Shown one piece after another: positions 7,639 through 17,148 of a stretch of 58,038 bases of DNA. Made by a program: the position numbers and the translations under genes. The first letter of the stretch is position 1; each line of letters starts with the position of its first letter. This DNA comes from Terriglobia bacterium (GTDB lineage Bacteria; Acidobacteriota; Terriglobia; UBA7540), in contig DASTAW010000017.1 in NCBI GenBank assembly GCA_035712365.1, positions 1-58,038 of the forward strand. The letters run 5' to 3'. The notes under the pieces were generated by a model. That model did not search any database. It had not been told where the DNA came from and saw only the letters and a list, made by a program, of their open reading frames with translations.

Positions 7639-10299
7639 TTATTCGTGTCTCAGCGCCACCATGGGATCCACTTTCGACGCTCTGCGCGCGGGGATGTAGC
7701 ATGCCGCCAGCGCCACGGCGATCAGGACCACTGAGACGGCGACGAACGTGAGCGGATCGGTGGGCGTGACGCTGTAAAGCAAGCCCGCCAGGAACCGCGT
7801 CAACACGAATGCCCCGGCAATCCCGATCGCAACCCCGGTCAGCGCCAGTTTCAGTCCCTGCCCAATAACCATCCTTAGAACGTCTCCCTTCTCCGCCCCC
7901 AGCGCCATGCGGATGCCGATTTCCCGGGTGCGCTGCGACACCGAGTACGAAATCACCCCAAAGATTCCGATGGTGGCGAGGAGCAGCGCAATCGCGCTGA
8001 ATGAGGCCATCAGTAAGGTGCGGAACCGCTCCTGCGCGACGGAGGCGCCGAGCACGTCCGGGAAGGATTGGACATCCGTCACCGGCAGGTCCTTGTCAAT
8101 GGAGTGTACGACTTCGCTGATGTGGCGGGCCACGCTCGATGGGCTAGACGAACTCCTTACAACGACCTCCCCTCCCCAAAGAGGCGCCTGGGGGAAGGGC
8201 ACATACATCATCGGACCGGGCTCCCGGCTGAGCGCTACGTCCCGCACGTCGCCGACCACGCCGACGATTTTGCGCGACACATCGCTGTTTGGCGGAAATC
8301 CAAACCTCATTTGTCTTCCGATCGGGTCCTGGTTCGGGAAATAGCGCCGTGCCAGCGTTTCGCTGATGATCGCCACCATCGGGTTGGACGGCGAATCCTG
8401 CTCGGAGAAAAAGCGGCCCCGGAGCAGTGGAATTCGCATCACGCGAAAATATTCAGGGCTCACCGTGGCGTAATCGGCGGTGCTGGTTTTGCCAGGTGGA
8501 AGCGGAGGATTCCCTGCGATGGTAAATGCAAAGTTGGCTTCGCCTTGGCGGTCCATCGGGAGCGGACCCCCCAGTGCGGAATCCCGCAGGCCGGGCTGCG
8601 CATGAAGCCGCGCCAACAGGTCCCTGGAGAAAGCCGTCCACTGCTGCGGTGTCGAATATTCAAACTGGGGGAGAGAAACCTCAGCCTCTGTGACGTTCTC
8701 CGGGTCGAAACCCGGATTGACCGACGTGACCCGCGCAAAGCTGCGGATGAGGAGGCCGCCCGCAACCAAAAGCACCATTGCAAGCGAAATTTCTGCAATC
8801 GAAAGGAAACTGCGCATATACCGGCCGCCCCGTTGGCCGGCACGCTCGCTGCCCTCCTGGATGGCTGTCTGCAAGTTGGACGGGGCTGCCAGGAACGCGG
8901 GCGCCAGTCCAAACACCAGCGCGGCGGCAAGAGACAACAACAGCGCGAACACAAGGACCGGCCCACCAACGTGAATTGAATTGATCCGGGTCACATCCGG
9001 CGGCAAAAAAGGACGGAAACTCCAGACCCCCCAGGCCGCAAGGACCACGCCAGCAATTCCGCCGAGCAATCCCAGCAAAGCGCTTTCCGTCAGCAATTGC
9101 CGGACAATGCGGGCGCGTCCCGCCCCCAGCGTGGTCCGCATGGCAATCTCGTGCGCGCGGGAAGTGGCGCGCGATAGAAGCAGGTTCGCAATGTTGGCGC
9201 AGGCGATCAACAGCACCAGGCCAACCGCCGCCAGCAAAACAAGGAGCGCGGGTTTCACGTCCCCAACCACCAGTTGCCGGAAGGGCACAATCCGGATCTT
9301 CACTCCGGAGTCTTGCGCGGGATATTCCTTCGCAAGCCGCGCGCTCAGCGTGTCCATCTCGGCCTGAGCCTCCGCAATGGATGCGCCCGGTTTTAGCCGG
9401 CCAACGCCGCTCATCACAGGCACGCCGGGCTTCAATGTCAAAGGTCCGAACACAGGGTCCTGCGCGATGGGAATCCATACGTCCTGATGGACAGCCCCGT
9501 CAGGATAGTGAAAGCTTGCCGGCAGGATTCCGACAACGCTGAAAGAACGCATGTCCAGGTTGATGGATCGGCCAATAAGGGCCGGATCGGAACCAAAGCG
9601 GGTGCGCCAGAGGTTTTCGCTCAGCAGGGCCACGGGCGCGGCGCCTCTCTTGCCATCCTCGGGCAGCAGCGTGCGGCCCGCCAGGGGCTTGGCGCCCAGC
9701 AGCAGAAATATCTCGGGCGTCACATCCGCAGTGTTCACAATGGATGGCTCGCCTGTTCCGGTCAAGGTAAGATCGTGAAATGAATTTCCAGCCATCTCGC
9801 TGAACACGCGGTTCTGCTGGCGTATCTCGGTGAAGTCCCTGTAGGAAATTCCTCCGAGCGCGTCCGATTGTTTCAGTGGAACATCGAACATCAGGACGAT
9901 TTGATCGGGATGGGGATAGGAGAGCGGTCGCAAAAGCACCGCGTCCACGACGCTGAAAATCGCCGTGTTGGCGCCGATGCCAAGCGCCAGGGTGAGGATT
10001 GCGATCACAGTGAAGCCCGGATTGCGCCGAAGCTGGCGGAGCCCATAGTGGAGGTCCTGGGCGGCTTCGTGGATCACGCGCACGCCCCAACTGTCACGGC
10101 ATTCTTCTTTCATTTGCTCAATCCCTCCAAACTCACGAAGAGCCGCATAGCGGGCTTCTTCCACGCTCATGCCTTTGGCGGCGTTTGCTTCAATCAATCT
10201 GTCGAGGTGGAAGCGCAGCTCCGCGCTCAGATCGTCTTCCACGCGCTTCTTCCGGAACAACGACCGCAGCCGAAGCGGCAATTTGTAAATCCAGCGCAT
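7639..10299 (-). CDS. ADOP-type ABC permease 1 (MacB/FtsX-like, orphan)
   Basis: Membrane protein of 886 residues of the acidobacterial duplicated orphan permease type. It opens with the family-specific cytoplasmic N terminus (MRWIYKLPLRLRSLFRK; then EARYAALREFGG and KEECRDSWGVR, about 1-85). Then comes PGFTVIAILTLALGIGANTA (first membrane helix), a MacB-PCD periplasmic domain, and an FtsX three-helix block around 345-460. A second membrane helix, second periplasmic domain and final FtsX block (about 770-880, ending KVDPMVALRHE) complete a head-to-tail internal duplication. No ABC ATPase gene lies nearby, hence orphan. Mechanotransmission or efflux, as in MacB, is family knowledge; the substrate is unknown. 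No SD precedes the ATG at 10299. It is the last gene of the padR-ADOP cluster and the most divergent of the three. Confidence 0.9.
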   Translation of the reverse strand: MRWIYKLPLRLRSLFRKKRVEDDLSAELRFHLDRLIEANAAKGMSVEEARYAALREFGGIEQMKEECRDSWGVRVIHEAAQDLHYGLRQLRRNPGFTVIAILTLALGIGANTAIFSVVDAVLLRPLSYPHPDQIVLMFDVPLKQSDALGGISYRDFTEIRQQNRVFSEMAGNSFHDLTLTGTGEPSIVNTADVTPEIFLLLGAKPLAGRTLLPEDGKRGAAPVALLSENLWRTRFGSDPALIGRSINLDMRSFSVVGILPASFHYPDGAVHQDVWIPIAQDPVFGPLTLKPGVPVMSGVGRLKPGASIAEAQAEMDTLSARLAKEYPAQDSGVKIRIVPFRQLVVGDVKPALLVLLAAVGLVLLIACANIANLLLSRATSRAHEIAMRTTLGAGRARIVRQLLTESALLGLLGGIAGVVLAAWGVWSFRPFLPPDVTRINSIHVGGPVLVFALLLSLAAALVFGLAPAFLAAPSNLQTAIQEGSERAGQRGGRYMRSFLSIAEISLAMVLLVAGGLLIRSFARVTSVNPGFDPENVTEAEVSLPQFEYSTPQQWTAFSRDLLARLHAQPGLRDSALGGPLPMDRQGEANFAFTIAGNPPLPPGKTSTADYATVSPEYFRVMRIPLLRGRFFSEQDSPSNPMVAIISETLARRYFPNQDPIGRQMRFGFPPNSDVSRKIVGVVGDVRDVALSREPGPMMYVPFPQAPLWGGEVVVRSSSSPSSVARHISEVVHSIDKDLPVTDVQSFPDVLGASVAQERFRTLLMASFSAIALLLATIGIFGVISYSVSQRTREIGIRMALGAEKGDVLRMVIGQGLKLALTGVAIGIAGAFVLTRFLAGLLYSVTPTDPLTFVAVSVVLIAVALAACYIPARRASKVDPMVALRHE

Positions 10300-10718
10300 G
10301 ATGAAAATCCAGTGGCAAGTAAATAGTGGTCAGCGACCAGCCGGGTAGTGCAGAGTTGTTTTTCAACTCTGCGGTTCTTAATTTTTATGAAAAAGTAGTG
10401 ACACCCCTACGCACGACTCTACTCTGCCACGTCGGCGGCACAATTTGAAATCTGAAATTTCAGATGTCAGATCCCATAACCCAAAACGCAGAACTCAGAG
10501 CTAGCAACGGCGTCGTAAAGCCGCCGCCCGTCCCATTTCAAATCTCAAATTTCAGATTTCAAATCTCTCCCCATAACTCAGAGCCCTGAACCCAGAACCG
10601 GCACCCGCGGGGTAAAGCCGCTCCTACGCCCTGTTTCAAATCTCAAATATTGGCATTCACAACTCGCAACTTGTAATTGCCGTGGCTCGTCACTAACCAC
10701 TCATCACTAACCACTGCC
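10300..10718. repeat. Repeat-rich spacer between ADOP genes 1 and 2
   Basis: A 419-bp spacer without a credible gene. Next to the ADOP-1 start it has a block with GGTCAGCGACCAGCCGG (about 10328), shared in variant form by the other two ADOP 5' flanks. It then carries three copies of a self-complementary AT-rich motif built from TTTGAAATCTCAAATTTCAG-type words (about 10441-10470, 10534-10567, 10625-10650), alternating with CCCAGAACC/CATAACCC words. It ends at 10690-10718 with CACTAACCACTCATCACTAA just after the ADOP-2 stop. Confidence 0.65.
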
Positions 10719-13451
10719 TCATTCGTATCTCAGCGCCACCATCGGATCAACCTTGGCCGCGCGGCGGGCGGGAACGACAGCGGCGGCCAGAGTCACCGCC
10801 GCCAGAGTGGCGATGGTTGCGCCAATGGACACTGGATCGCCCCCACTCACTCCGAAAAGCAGCGAGCTGAAAATCCGCGCCGTCGCCATGCCGCCCAATA
10901 TTCCCGCCACCGCTCCAACCAGCAGCATCAGAGCTGCTTCGCGCACTACCATCCCGAGAACGTCCCGGCGATTTGCGCCGAGCGCCATTCGAACGCCGAT
11001 CTCCCGCGTCCGTCCGGCGACGCGATAGGACAGAGTTCCGTAAACACCCACATACACCAGCGCCAGAACCAGCAGGCCAAAAAGCGCCGAAAGCTTCGCC
11101 ACCAGCACCTGCGAAGTGACCGAATCGGTTACCAGATCGCCTGCTGTCTCCACGCTGTCAATAATGACGTTCGGATCCGAATCGTGAATCCTGGTTCTCA
11201 CGCTGCTGGCCAATGCGCGAGGGTTCCCCACGGCTCGCACTTCGAGGTTCGGAGCGCCGAAGTCGTCGAAGCTGGCGCTGCTCAGAGGTGCGTACACGCG
11301 CCTGCGCACCGCCGCGCGAATACCGTGATCGTGAACATCGCGCGCCACGCCAATGATGTCGTAAGGCGGCTGTCCGGGATGATCGGAGTCCGCGATGTAC
11401 ACCTTATGCCCCAGGGGATTGCGGCGGCCAAAATAGAACTTGGCGAAGGTCTCGTTCACCACCATCACCCGCGCGCCGCTTTGGAAATCCTGCTGGCTGA
11501 TTTCGCGCCCGAGCACGATGGGCACACCGATGGCGCTGAAATAATTCGGCCCAACCTCGTCGTCGGCAGAGTGCAGATCCCCTTTTTTGACGGGAGTGAA
11601 TCCGTCGATGCGAATATCGTCACTCGATTCGTCGCCGCTGAACAGACCGTTCGACGATGCCGTCACGCTGCGCACGCCCGGCAGGCTTGCCAGGCCTTCC
11701 AGCAGCTTGCGGGTTTGGTTCAAAATTTCCGGCCCCTTGTAGCCGCTGGTGACAAGGTCCACTTTCGCCAGCACCAGATGATCGCGGCTGTATCCGAGGT
11801 CAACCTCCTGCAGTTTGCGAAGGCTCCGGACGAGCAGCGCCGAAGCCATGAGCACCAGCACACCAAGCGCGATCTGCGAGCCCACCAGAAGGGAGCCTGC
11901 GCGGCCCCAGTTGCGGCTGGCGCCCCGGTCGCCCTCTCTGAGAGCGCTGTCCAAATCAGCACGGAGAGAACGAAGCGCGGGCGCCAGGCCAAATAGCAGG
12001 CCCACCGCCAGGCATACGACGGCGGTGAACACAAACACTCGCCGGTCAACGCCCACCGCCAGCATGTTCGTGCTGCCGCGGCTGGTCATACTCACGAGAG
12101 CGCCAGCTCCCCATTCAGCCACCAGCAAGCCCAGCGCGCCGCCCATGGCAACCAGCAGCATGACTTCTGTCATCACCTGGCGAAAAACCCTGCCGCGCCC
12201 GGCGCCCACCGCCAGCCGCACGGCAAACTCACGCTGGCGGGTTGCCGATCGCGCCAGCAATAAATTTGCGACGTTCACGCACGCCACCAGCAACACCACC
12301 CCGACCAGCCCCATCAGCAGGAGCAAAGGAGTTGAAAATTCCTCCCGCAGCCGTGAAAGGCCTCGCCCGCCCGGCGACACCTCAACATCAAATTTCATAG
12401 TCCGCATGGCGCCGCGGTCGTCCGCGGTAAGGCTGGCCGAAAGCGTTTCAGTGAGCGCTTGCCTGACCACCGCAACCGCATCCTCCCGTGCCTGCGGGAT
12501 GGTAACGCCCGGGCGAAGCCGCCCCATCAGCAGCAAAGTCGAGATGTCGGGCGTCTCCAGAAAGTTGCGCCCGGGCAATACCTGGGGCTCCATCATCATG
12601 GGAACCCAGAGGTCCGCGCGGTCGCCCACCACCTCGCCGAAGAATCCGGGCGGAGCCACTCCGATGATCGTTAAAGGATAATTATTCAGGCGCACGGTGC
12701 GCCCGATCACGGCGGAATCGCCCGAGAAGCGGTCGCGCCAGTAGTCATAACTGATCACCACAACCGGATCTCCGCCAGGAACACGGTCTTCCGCAGCCGT
12801 GAACGTCCGGCCAAGCAGCGGCTGGACGCCAAGCGTCTCGAAATAATTGCCGGTCACAAGCCTGCCTCTGGCCTTTTCCGCGCCGCGGTCAATCCTGATC
12901 TGCAAACTGTCAATGTGTGCGCTGGCCAGCAGAGACGAGAACACGCGGTTCTGGTCGCGCACCTGGCAATAGAGAGGATACGAAAAAATATCCGTGCGCG
13001 GAGTCCCATTCGACCAGCCATGAACGTGGCTGGGATTGCCGATCGCAACGAGTTGATCGGGCGCTCGGACCGGCAGCGCGCGAAGCATCAGCGCGTTAAT
13101 CACGCTGAAAATTGCTGTGTTGGCGCCAATGCCCAGCGCAAGCGTTAGAACAGCAACAAGTGTGAAGCCCGGATTGCGCCGAAGCTGGCGCAGGCCGTAA
13201 CGGAGATCCTGCCCAAGTTCACTGACAATGCGCACGCCCCAACTGTCTCGGCATTCTTCTTTCATCTGCTCCATACCTCCAAATTCACGCAGTGCTGCGT
13301 AGCGTGCTTCTTCCGCGTCCAGGCCTTGGGCGAGCTTCTCTTCGATCAGCTTTTCGAGGTGAAAGCGCACTTCATCGTTGAGTTCGTTCTCAACGCCGCT
13401 CTTCCTGAACAGCGATCGCAACCGAAGCGGCAATTTGTAAATCCAGCGCAT
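10719..13451 (-). CDS. ADOP-type ABC permease 2 (MacB/FtsX-like, orphan)
   Basis: Second permease of the cluster, 910 residues, with the same double MacB-PCD/FtsX layout. The N-terminal 90 residues are nearly identical to those of the neighbours (EARYAALREFGGMEQMKEEC, then PGFTLVAVLTLALGIGANTA). The periplasmic part differs strongly and begins ALMLRALPVRAPDQLVAIGN. The first FtsX block is at about 370-480 (LLMGLVGVVLLVACVNVANL), the second at about 785-900, ending KVDPMVALRYE. Conserved ends with variable periplasmic domains suggest paralogues specialised for different partners or cargoes. There is no SD before the ATG; the upstream DNA is the repeat-type spacer. The 334-419 bp spacers make simple translational coupling with neighbours unlikely, although co-transcription from the padR promoter is possible. 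Confidence 0.9.
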   Translation of the reverse strand: MRWIYKLPLRLRSLFRKSGVENELNDEVRFHLEKLIEEKLAQGLDAEEARYAALREFGGMEQMKEECRDSWGVRIVSELGQDLRYGLRQLRRNPGFTLVAVLTLALGIGANTAIFSVINALMLRALPVRAPDQLVAIGNPSHVHGWSNGTPRTDIFSYPLYCQVRDQNRVFSSLLASAHIDSLQIRIDRGAEKARGRLVTGNYFETLGVQPLLGRTFTAAEDRVPGGDPVVVISYDYWRDRFSGDSAVIGRTVRLNNYPLTIIGVAPPGFFGEVVGDRADLWVPMMMEPQVLPGRNFLETPDISTLLLMGRLRPGVTIPQAREDAVAVVRQALTETLSASLTADDRGAMRTMKFDVEVSPGGRGLSRLREEFSTPLLLLMGLVGVVLLVACVNVANLLLARSATRQREFAVRLAVGAGRGRVFRQVMTEVMLLVAMGGALGLLVAEWGAGALVSMTSRGSTNMLAVGVDRRVFVFTAVVCLAVGLLFGLAPALRSLRADLDSALREGDRGASRNWGRAGSLLVGSQIALGVLVLMASALLVRSLRKLQEVDLGYSRDHLVLAKVDLVTSGYKGPEILNQTRKLLEGLASLPGVRSVTASSNGLFSGDESSDDIRIDGFTPVKKGDLHSADDEVGPNYFSAIGVPIVLGREISQQDFQSGARVMVVNETFAKFYFGRRNPLGHKVYIADSDHPGQPPYDIIGVARDVHDHGIRAAVRRRVYAPLSSASFDDFGAPNLEVRAVGNPRALASSVRTRIHDSDPNVIIDSVETAGDLVTDSVTSQVLVAKLSALFGLLVLALVYVGVYGTLSYRVAGRTREIGVRMALGANRRDVLGMVVREAALMLLVGAVAGILGGMATARIFSSLLFGVSGGDPVSIGATIATLAAVTLAAAVVPARRAAKVDPMVALRYE

Positions 13452-13785
13452 GGCAAAAACCAGGGGTTAGTGGTTAGGGGTTAGTGACCAGCCGGTTAGT
13501 GCGCTTTGAAATCTCAAGTCTCAAATTGCAGAACCCATAACCCAAAACCCCGAACCTAGAAAGTCATCCGCAATTCGCAACTCGTAATTTCCGCTCCGCG
13601 GCCTTCCGCAAACGGCTCAATTTGAAATCTCAAATTTCAGATTTCAAATTTCAGACCTAAACTCATAACCCAGAACGCAGAACTAAAAACTCGTTCGTAA
13701 TTCGAAATAGCGGTGGCTCCCCTTTCATCGCTCTGCCCCTATGGCCTCTCTGCTAGCCGCTACCCACTAATCACTAACCACTGCC
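13452..13785. repeat. Repeat-rich spacer between ADOP genes 2 and 3
   Basis: A 334-bp spacer with the same grammar as its neighbours. GGGGTTAGTGGTTAGGGGTT and GTGACCAGCCGG lie beside the ADOP-2 start (13465-13500). The TTTGAAATCTCAA-type motif occurs at about 13506-13530 and 13619-13656, with CATAACCCAGAACGCAGAAC words in between. CTAATCACTAACCACTGCC at 13765-13785 adjoins the ADOP-3 stop. No gene is recognised. Confidence 0.65.
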
Positions 13786-16512
13786 TTATTCGTACCGCAG
13801 CGCCACCATCGGATCGACCTTGGCCGCGCGGCGGGCAGGCAGATAACCTGCGAGCATGGCAAACATCATCAGAAGAATGGCGGCAGCAGCCATTGACAGC
13901 GGATCGCTCGAGCTGAGCCCGAAGAGCATGGTTGACACCAGCCGCCCGGCCGCCAGCGAAATCGGCAGCCCAACGAGCAATCCGATTCCCACCAGGATGA
14001 GGCTCTCGCGCATAACCATCCAGAGAACATTCGAGCGGCCAGCCCCCATCGCCATGCGAATGCCGATTTCGTTTGTCCGGCGGGTCACGGCATAGGACAT
14101 GAGGCCGTAAATACCAATGCAGGCGAGGAAAACTGCCAGGAGGCCAAAGAAAGCCGAAAGCCGGGCTACCAGGGCTTGGCTGGCCACGGATTGGCCCACT
14201 TGCTCCACGAGTGTGCTTTGGTATGTGATGGGGAGACTGCGGTCCACCTCACCCACCGCGCGGCGAACTTCCGCGATGATTGCCGAAGGGGCGCCCGTGT
14301 AGCGGACTTCGAAGTCGTGGTAGTAGCCTGTATTTTGGGTATACGGATAATAAGCCGCCGGCTCAGGTTTTTCATCCAGGCTGACGTACTTTGCATCGCC
14401 CACCACGCCCACCACTTCGATGTTTCCGCTGTCCTTCTGTTCATCCCCAATGCCAAACCGGCGGCCAATGGGCGAGCTGCCGGCGAAATATATCTTCGCC
14501 ATCGTTTCGTTAATGACGGCGACTTTTGGCGAGGTTGCCGTGTCCTGCGGGCCCAGCACACGGCCAACGAGCAAGGGAATCCCCATCGCGGCGAAATAAT
14601 CCGGCCCCACGACGTTGTGCTCCACGTTTGGCTGGTGGGTTTGTGGAGCGTGCCCTTGCACCACAACGTCGGTGCTCCATTCACCCTGGTTGAAGGTAAA
14701 GAAGGAAATACTCGCGCCGCGCACTCCGGGCTCCGCGCTCACCTTTTGCTCAATCTGCTGATAGAGACTGACGAGATGGGAATCTTCCTTGTAGCCCACG
14801 GCCGCCGGGTCGATTGCGAACAAAAGCACGTTGTCCTTATCGAATCCCGTATTGACGCTGCCGAGCTTGATAAGAGTGCGCAGGAAGAGTCCAGCGCCGA
14901 TAAGGAGCACCAGCGAGAGAGCAACCTGGGAAACAACCAGCGATTTGGCCAGGCGGCCGCGGCCCGCTGCAGGAGCTCCGCCTCTGGCTTCCTTGAGCGC
15001 CGGCGTCAGGTCAATCCGCGTGGCGCGAAGTGCCGGGACGGTTCCAAACAGGAGCGCGGTGAGGCACGAAACCACAAACGTAAAGGCAAACACACGGGCA
15101 TCGGGCGATACGCTCAGCGGCAGTGGCGACTGGCCCGTAGATACCATCGCCAGCAGCGCCGCGCTGGCCCACGTGGCGAACAATATTCCCACAATCCCGC
15201 CAGCGAGAGCGACCATCAGGCTCTCGGTCAGCATTTGGCGCACCAGCCGCCGACGCCCGGCTCCAATGGCCATGCGAACCGCGATTTCTCTCTGCCGGGT
15301 GGCCGCGCGGGCCAGCAGGAGATTGGCGATGTTGACGCAGGCGATCAGCAGCACGAGCCCGACGACAACCATCAGCACCTGCAAAGGCAGCGAAAAGTCC
15401 AGGCGAAGGTGGGAGAGACCTCGCGCCATGGGAGTCAGCGGGATGTGAGCGCGTTCGAGCCGCTGTTGCTGGTCTTTAGTAAGAACAGAACCCGCAAAAC
15501 CCTGCCAGATCTGACGGGCCAGCAGATTCACGTTGGCCTCGGCCTGCGCGGCCGAGACGCCGGGTTTCAGACGCCCAAGGATATAGAGCGACTCAAACCA
15601 CTTGTCGTCCAGCCCGTTCCAGCCGGGCGAGACCTGCTTCTCCATCGAGAGAGGAATCCAAAGGTCGGGCGACTCGCCAACCTCGGTGCCAAAGAATTCA
15701 GGCGGAGTAACGCCGATGATGGTATAAACGGTCGACCTGAAAGTTATCGTTTTGCCCACGATCGACGGGTCGCGTGAAAAGCGCCGGTTCCACCAGGAGT
15801 AGCTGGCGATGGCGATGGGATGGCCTCCCTCGGGCTCGTCATCTGCTCTGGAGAACATCCGCCCCATGATGGGGCTGACGCCCAGCATCGAAAAGTACGT
15901 CCCGGAAACGAGTTGCACATTCACGGGTTCCAGGTTGGCACTCTCTCCCACCTTGCCGTGCATGTGTTCGAAAAACAGGCTCAGAACCGCGCTTGTCTCT
16001 GAAAACACCTGGTTCTTTTGCCGAAGCCCAAGATAAAAGGGATAGGAATAGATGCTGGTGTAGGCGAACGTCGACGTGCTGCCCCTTGCGTGGCCCGTTC
16101 CCAGCAAAACAAGCTGGCCGGGATTCTGGACCGGCAACTGCCGCAGCATGACGGCGTTCAGAAGGCTGAAAATCGCTGTGTTGGCGCCAATGCCAAGCGC
16201 GAGCGTGAGGACAGCAACAATTGTGAAGCCCGGATTGCGGCGCAACTGCCGCAGGCCGTAGCGAACGTCCTGCCCGAGCTCACCGATAAAGCGCACGCCC
16301 CAACTGTCGCGGCATTCTTCTTTCATCTGCTCGATACCTCCAAATTCACATAGGGCTGCATAGCGGGCTTCTTTCGCGCTCATACCCTTGGCCGCGTTTT
16401 CTTCAATCAGCTTTTCCAGATGGAAGCGCATCTCGTCGTTGAGTTCACTCTCAACGCGGTTCTTGCTGAACAGCGACCGCAGCCGAAGTGGCAATCTGTA
16501 AATCCAGCGCAT
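13786..16512 (-). CDS. ADOP-type ABC permease 3 (MacB/FtsX-like, orphan)
   Basis: First permease downstream of padR, 908 residues, same architecture as the other two: conserved cytoplasmic N terminus (MRWIYRLPLRLRSLFSKNRV), first helix PGFTIVAVLTLALGIGANTA, periplasmic MacB-PCD domain (about 135-340), FtsX block with LLIACVNIANLLLARAATRQ, and a second domain pair ending KVDPMVALRYE. The periplasmic part is closer to permease 2 than to permease 1 (shared features include PEFFGTEVGESPDLWIPLSM). The start ATG at 16512 has no SD. It lies 289 bp from the padR stop. As with most ADOP proteins, no ATP-binding partner is encoded in the window. Confidence 0.9.
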   Translation of the reverse strand: MRWIYRLPLRLRSLFSKNRVESELNDEMRFHLEKLIEENAAKGMSAKEARYAALCEFGGIEQMKEECRDSWGVRFIGELGQDVRYGLRQLRRNPGFTIVAVLTLALGIGANTAIFSLLNAVMLRQLPVQNPGQLVLLGTGHARGSTSTFAYTSIYSYPFYLGLRQKNQVFSETSAVLSLFFEHMHGKVGESANLEPVNVQLVSGTYFSMLGVSPIMGRMFSRADDEPEGGHPIAIASYSWWNRRFSRDPSIVGKTITFRSTVYTIIGVTPPEFFGTEVGESPDLWIPLSMEKQVSPGWNGLDDKWFESLYILGRLKPGVSAAQAEANVNLLARQIWQGFAGSVLTKDQQQRLERAHIPLTPMARGLSHLRLDFSLPLQVLMVVVGLVLLIACVNIANLLLARAATRQREIAVRMAIGAGRRRLVRQMLTESLMVALAGGIVGILFATWASAALLAMVSTGQSPLPLSVSPDARVFAFTFVVSCLTALLFGTVPALRATRIDLTPALKEARGGAPAAGRGRLAKSLVVSQVALSLVLLIGAGLFLRTLIKLGSVNTGFDKDNVLLFAIDPAAVGYKEDSHLVSLYQQIEQKVSAEPGVRGASISFFTFNQGEWSTDVVVQGHAPQTHQPNVEHNVVGPDYFAAMGIPLLVGRVLGPQDTATSPKVAVINETMAKIYFAGSSPIGRRFGIGDEQKDSGNIEVVGVVGDAKYVSLDEKPEPAAYYPYTQNTGYYHDFEVRYTGAPSAIIAEVRRAVGEVDRSLPITYQSTLVEQVGQSVASQALVARLSAFFGLLAVFLACIGIYGLMSYAVTRRTNEIGIRMAMGAGRSNVLWMVMRESLILVGIGLLVGLPISLAAGRLVSTMLFGLSSSDPLSMAAAAILLMMFAMLAGYLPARRAAKVDPMVALRYE

Positions 16513-16801
16513 GGTGAAACGCCAGTGGTTAGGGATCAGGGGTCAGTGTCTAGCCGGGCAGTTCAATTTGAAATCTCAAATCTCAAATTTCGGATTTGAG
16601 AATCCATAACTCATAATCCAGAACGCAGAACTACAAAACGCATTCGTAATTCGTAACTCGTAATTTCCGCCCCGCGACCTTCCGCAAACGGCTCACTTTG
16701 AAATTTCAAATTTCAGATCTCAGATTTCAGAACCCATCACTCGTAATTCGTAACCCGCAATTCGTAGTCGCGGTTCTTTCAACCGTCCAATAACGCATTT
16801 G
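16513..16801. repeat. Repeat-rich spacer between ADOP gene 3 and padR
   Basis: Same composition as the other spacers: CAGTGGTTAGGGATCAGGGG and GTCTAGCCGGGCAG beside the ADOP-3 start (16520-16560), TTTGAAATCTCAAATCTCAA at about 16565, a second AAATTTCAAATTTCAG block at about 16696-16730, and AACCCATCACTCGTAATTCG words up to 16760. The CACTAACCAC element is lacking at the padR end, which fits that element being tied to ADOP gene ends. Confidence 0.6.
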
Positions 16802-17131
16802 TTACGCCTTTTCCAGCACCAGACCAATGGCCGTGGAGAGGCGTATCCAGTTGGCCTCTTCCTGCTCCAGATATTTGCGGCCAGCCGGCGTCAGCGAATA
16901 GTACTTGGCGCGGCGGTTGTTGTCAGACTCTCCCCACTTCGCCCTGATCCAGCCGTTCTGCTCCAGGCGATGGAGCGCGGGATAGAGCGCGCCCTGGTTC
17001 ACCTGCAGCACTTCGCCCGACACCTGCCGGATGCGCTGCGCGATGCCCCACCCGTGCCGCGGCTCGGGCGTAATCGTTTTGAGAATCAGGAGGTCCAGCG
17101 TTCCCTGGACCAGATCACTCGGTTTGCTCAT
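16802..17131 (-). CDS. PadR-family transcriptional regulator
   Basis: Winged-helix repressor of 109 residues, typical of the short PadR subfamily that accompanies ADOP genes. The ATG at 17131 follows GGGGAGA. The core motifs are visible: LVQGTLDLLILKTITPEPRH in helix 1, GWGIAQRIRQVSG, VNQGALYPALHRLEQNGWI (recognition helix and wing) and RRAKYYSLTPAGRKYL. The C terminus is one helix for dimerisation (EEANWIRLSTAIGLVLEKA), as in PadR-s2 proteins. Members are usually derepressed by stress or phenolic or antimicrobial ligands; the ligand here is unknown. It heads a co-oriented run with three ADOP permeases, its likely targets, and sits behind a promoter covered by a dyad (17149-17182) that it probably binds. 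Confidence 0.9.
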   Translation of the reverse strand: MSKPSDLVQGTLDLLILKTITPEPRHGWGIAQRIRQVSGEVLQVNQGALYPALHRLEQNGWIRAKWGESDNNRRAKYYSLTPAGRKYLEQEEANWIRLSTAIGLVLEKA

Positions 17132-17148
17132 CTTCTCTCCCCTCAGTC

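Noticed and set aside
10677-11996. Open plus-strand frame of 439 codons opposite ADOP gene 2.
   Set aside because: Antisense to a clear permease gene, with no family features; shadow reading frame.
14176-15777. Open plus-strand frame of 533 codons opposite ADOP gene 3.
   Set aside because: The minus strand has an unambiguous permease here. The antisense translation is rich in Arg, Gly and His with no domain, signal or SD, as expected for a GC-rich shadow.
10300-16801. Possible CRISPR array from the recurring AT-rich motifs in the ADOP spacers.
   Set aside because: Repeats are degenerate, irregularly spaced and self-complementary within a unit, with no uniform spacers and no cas genes.
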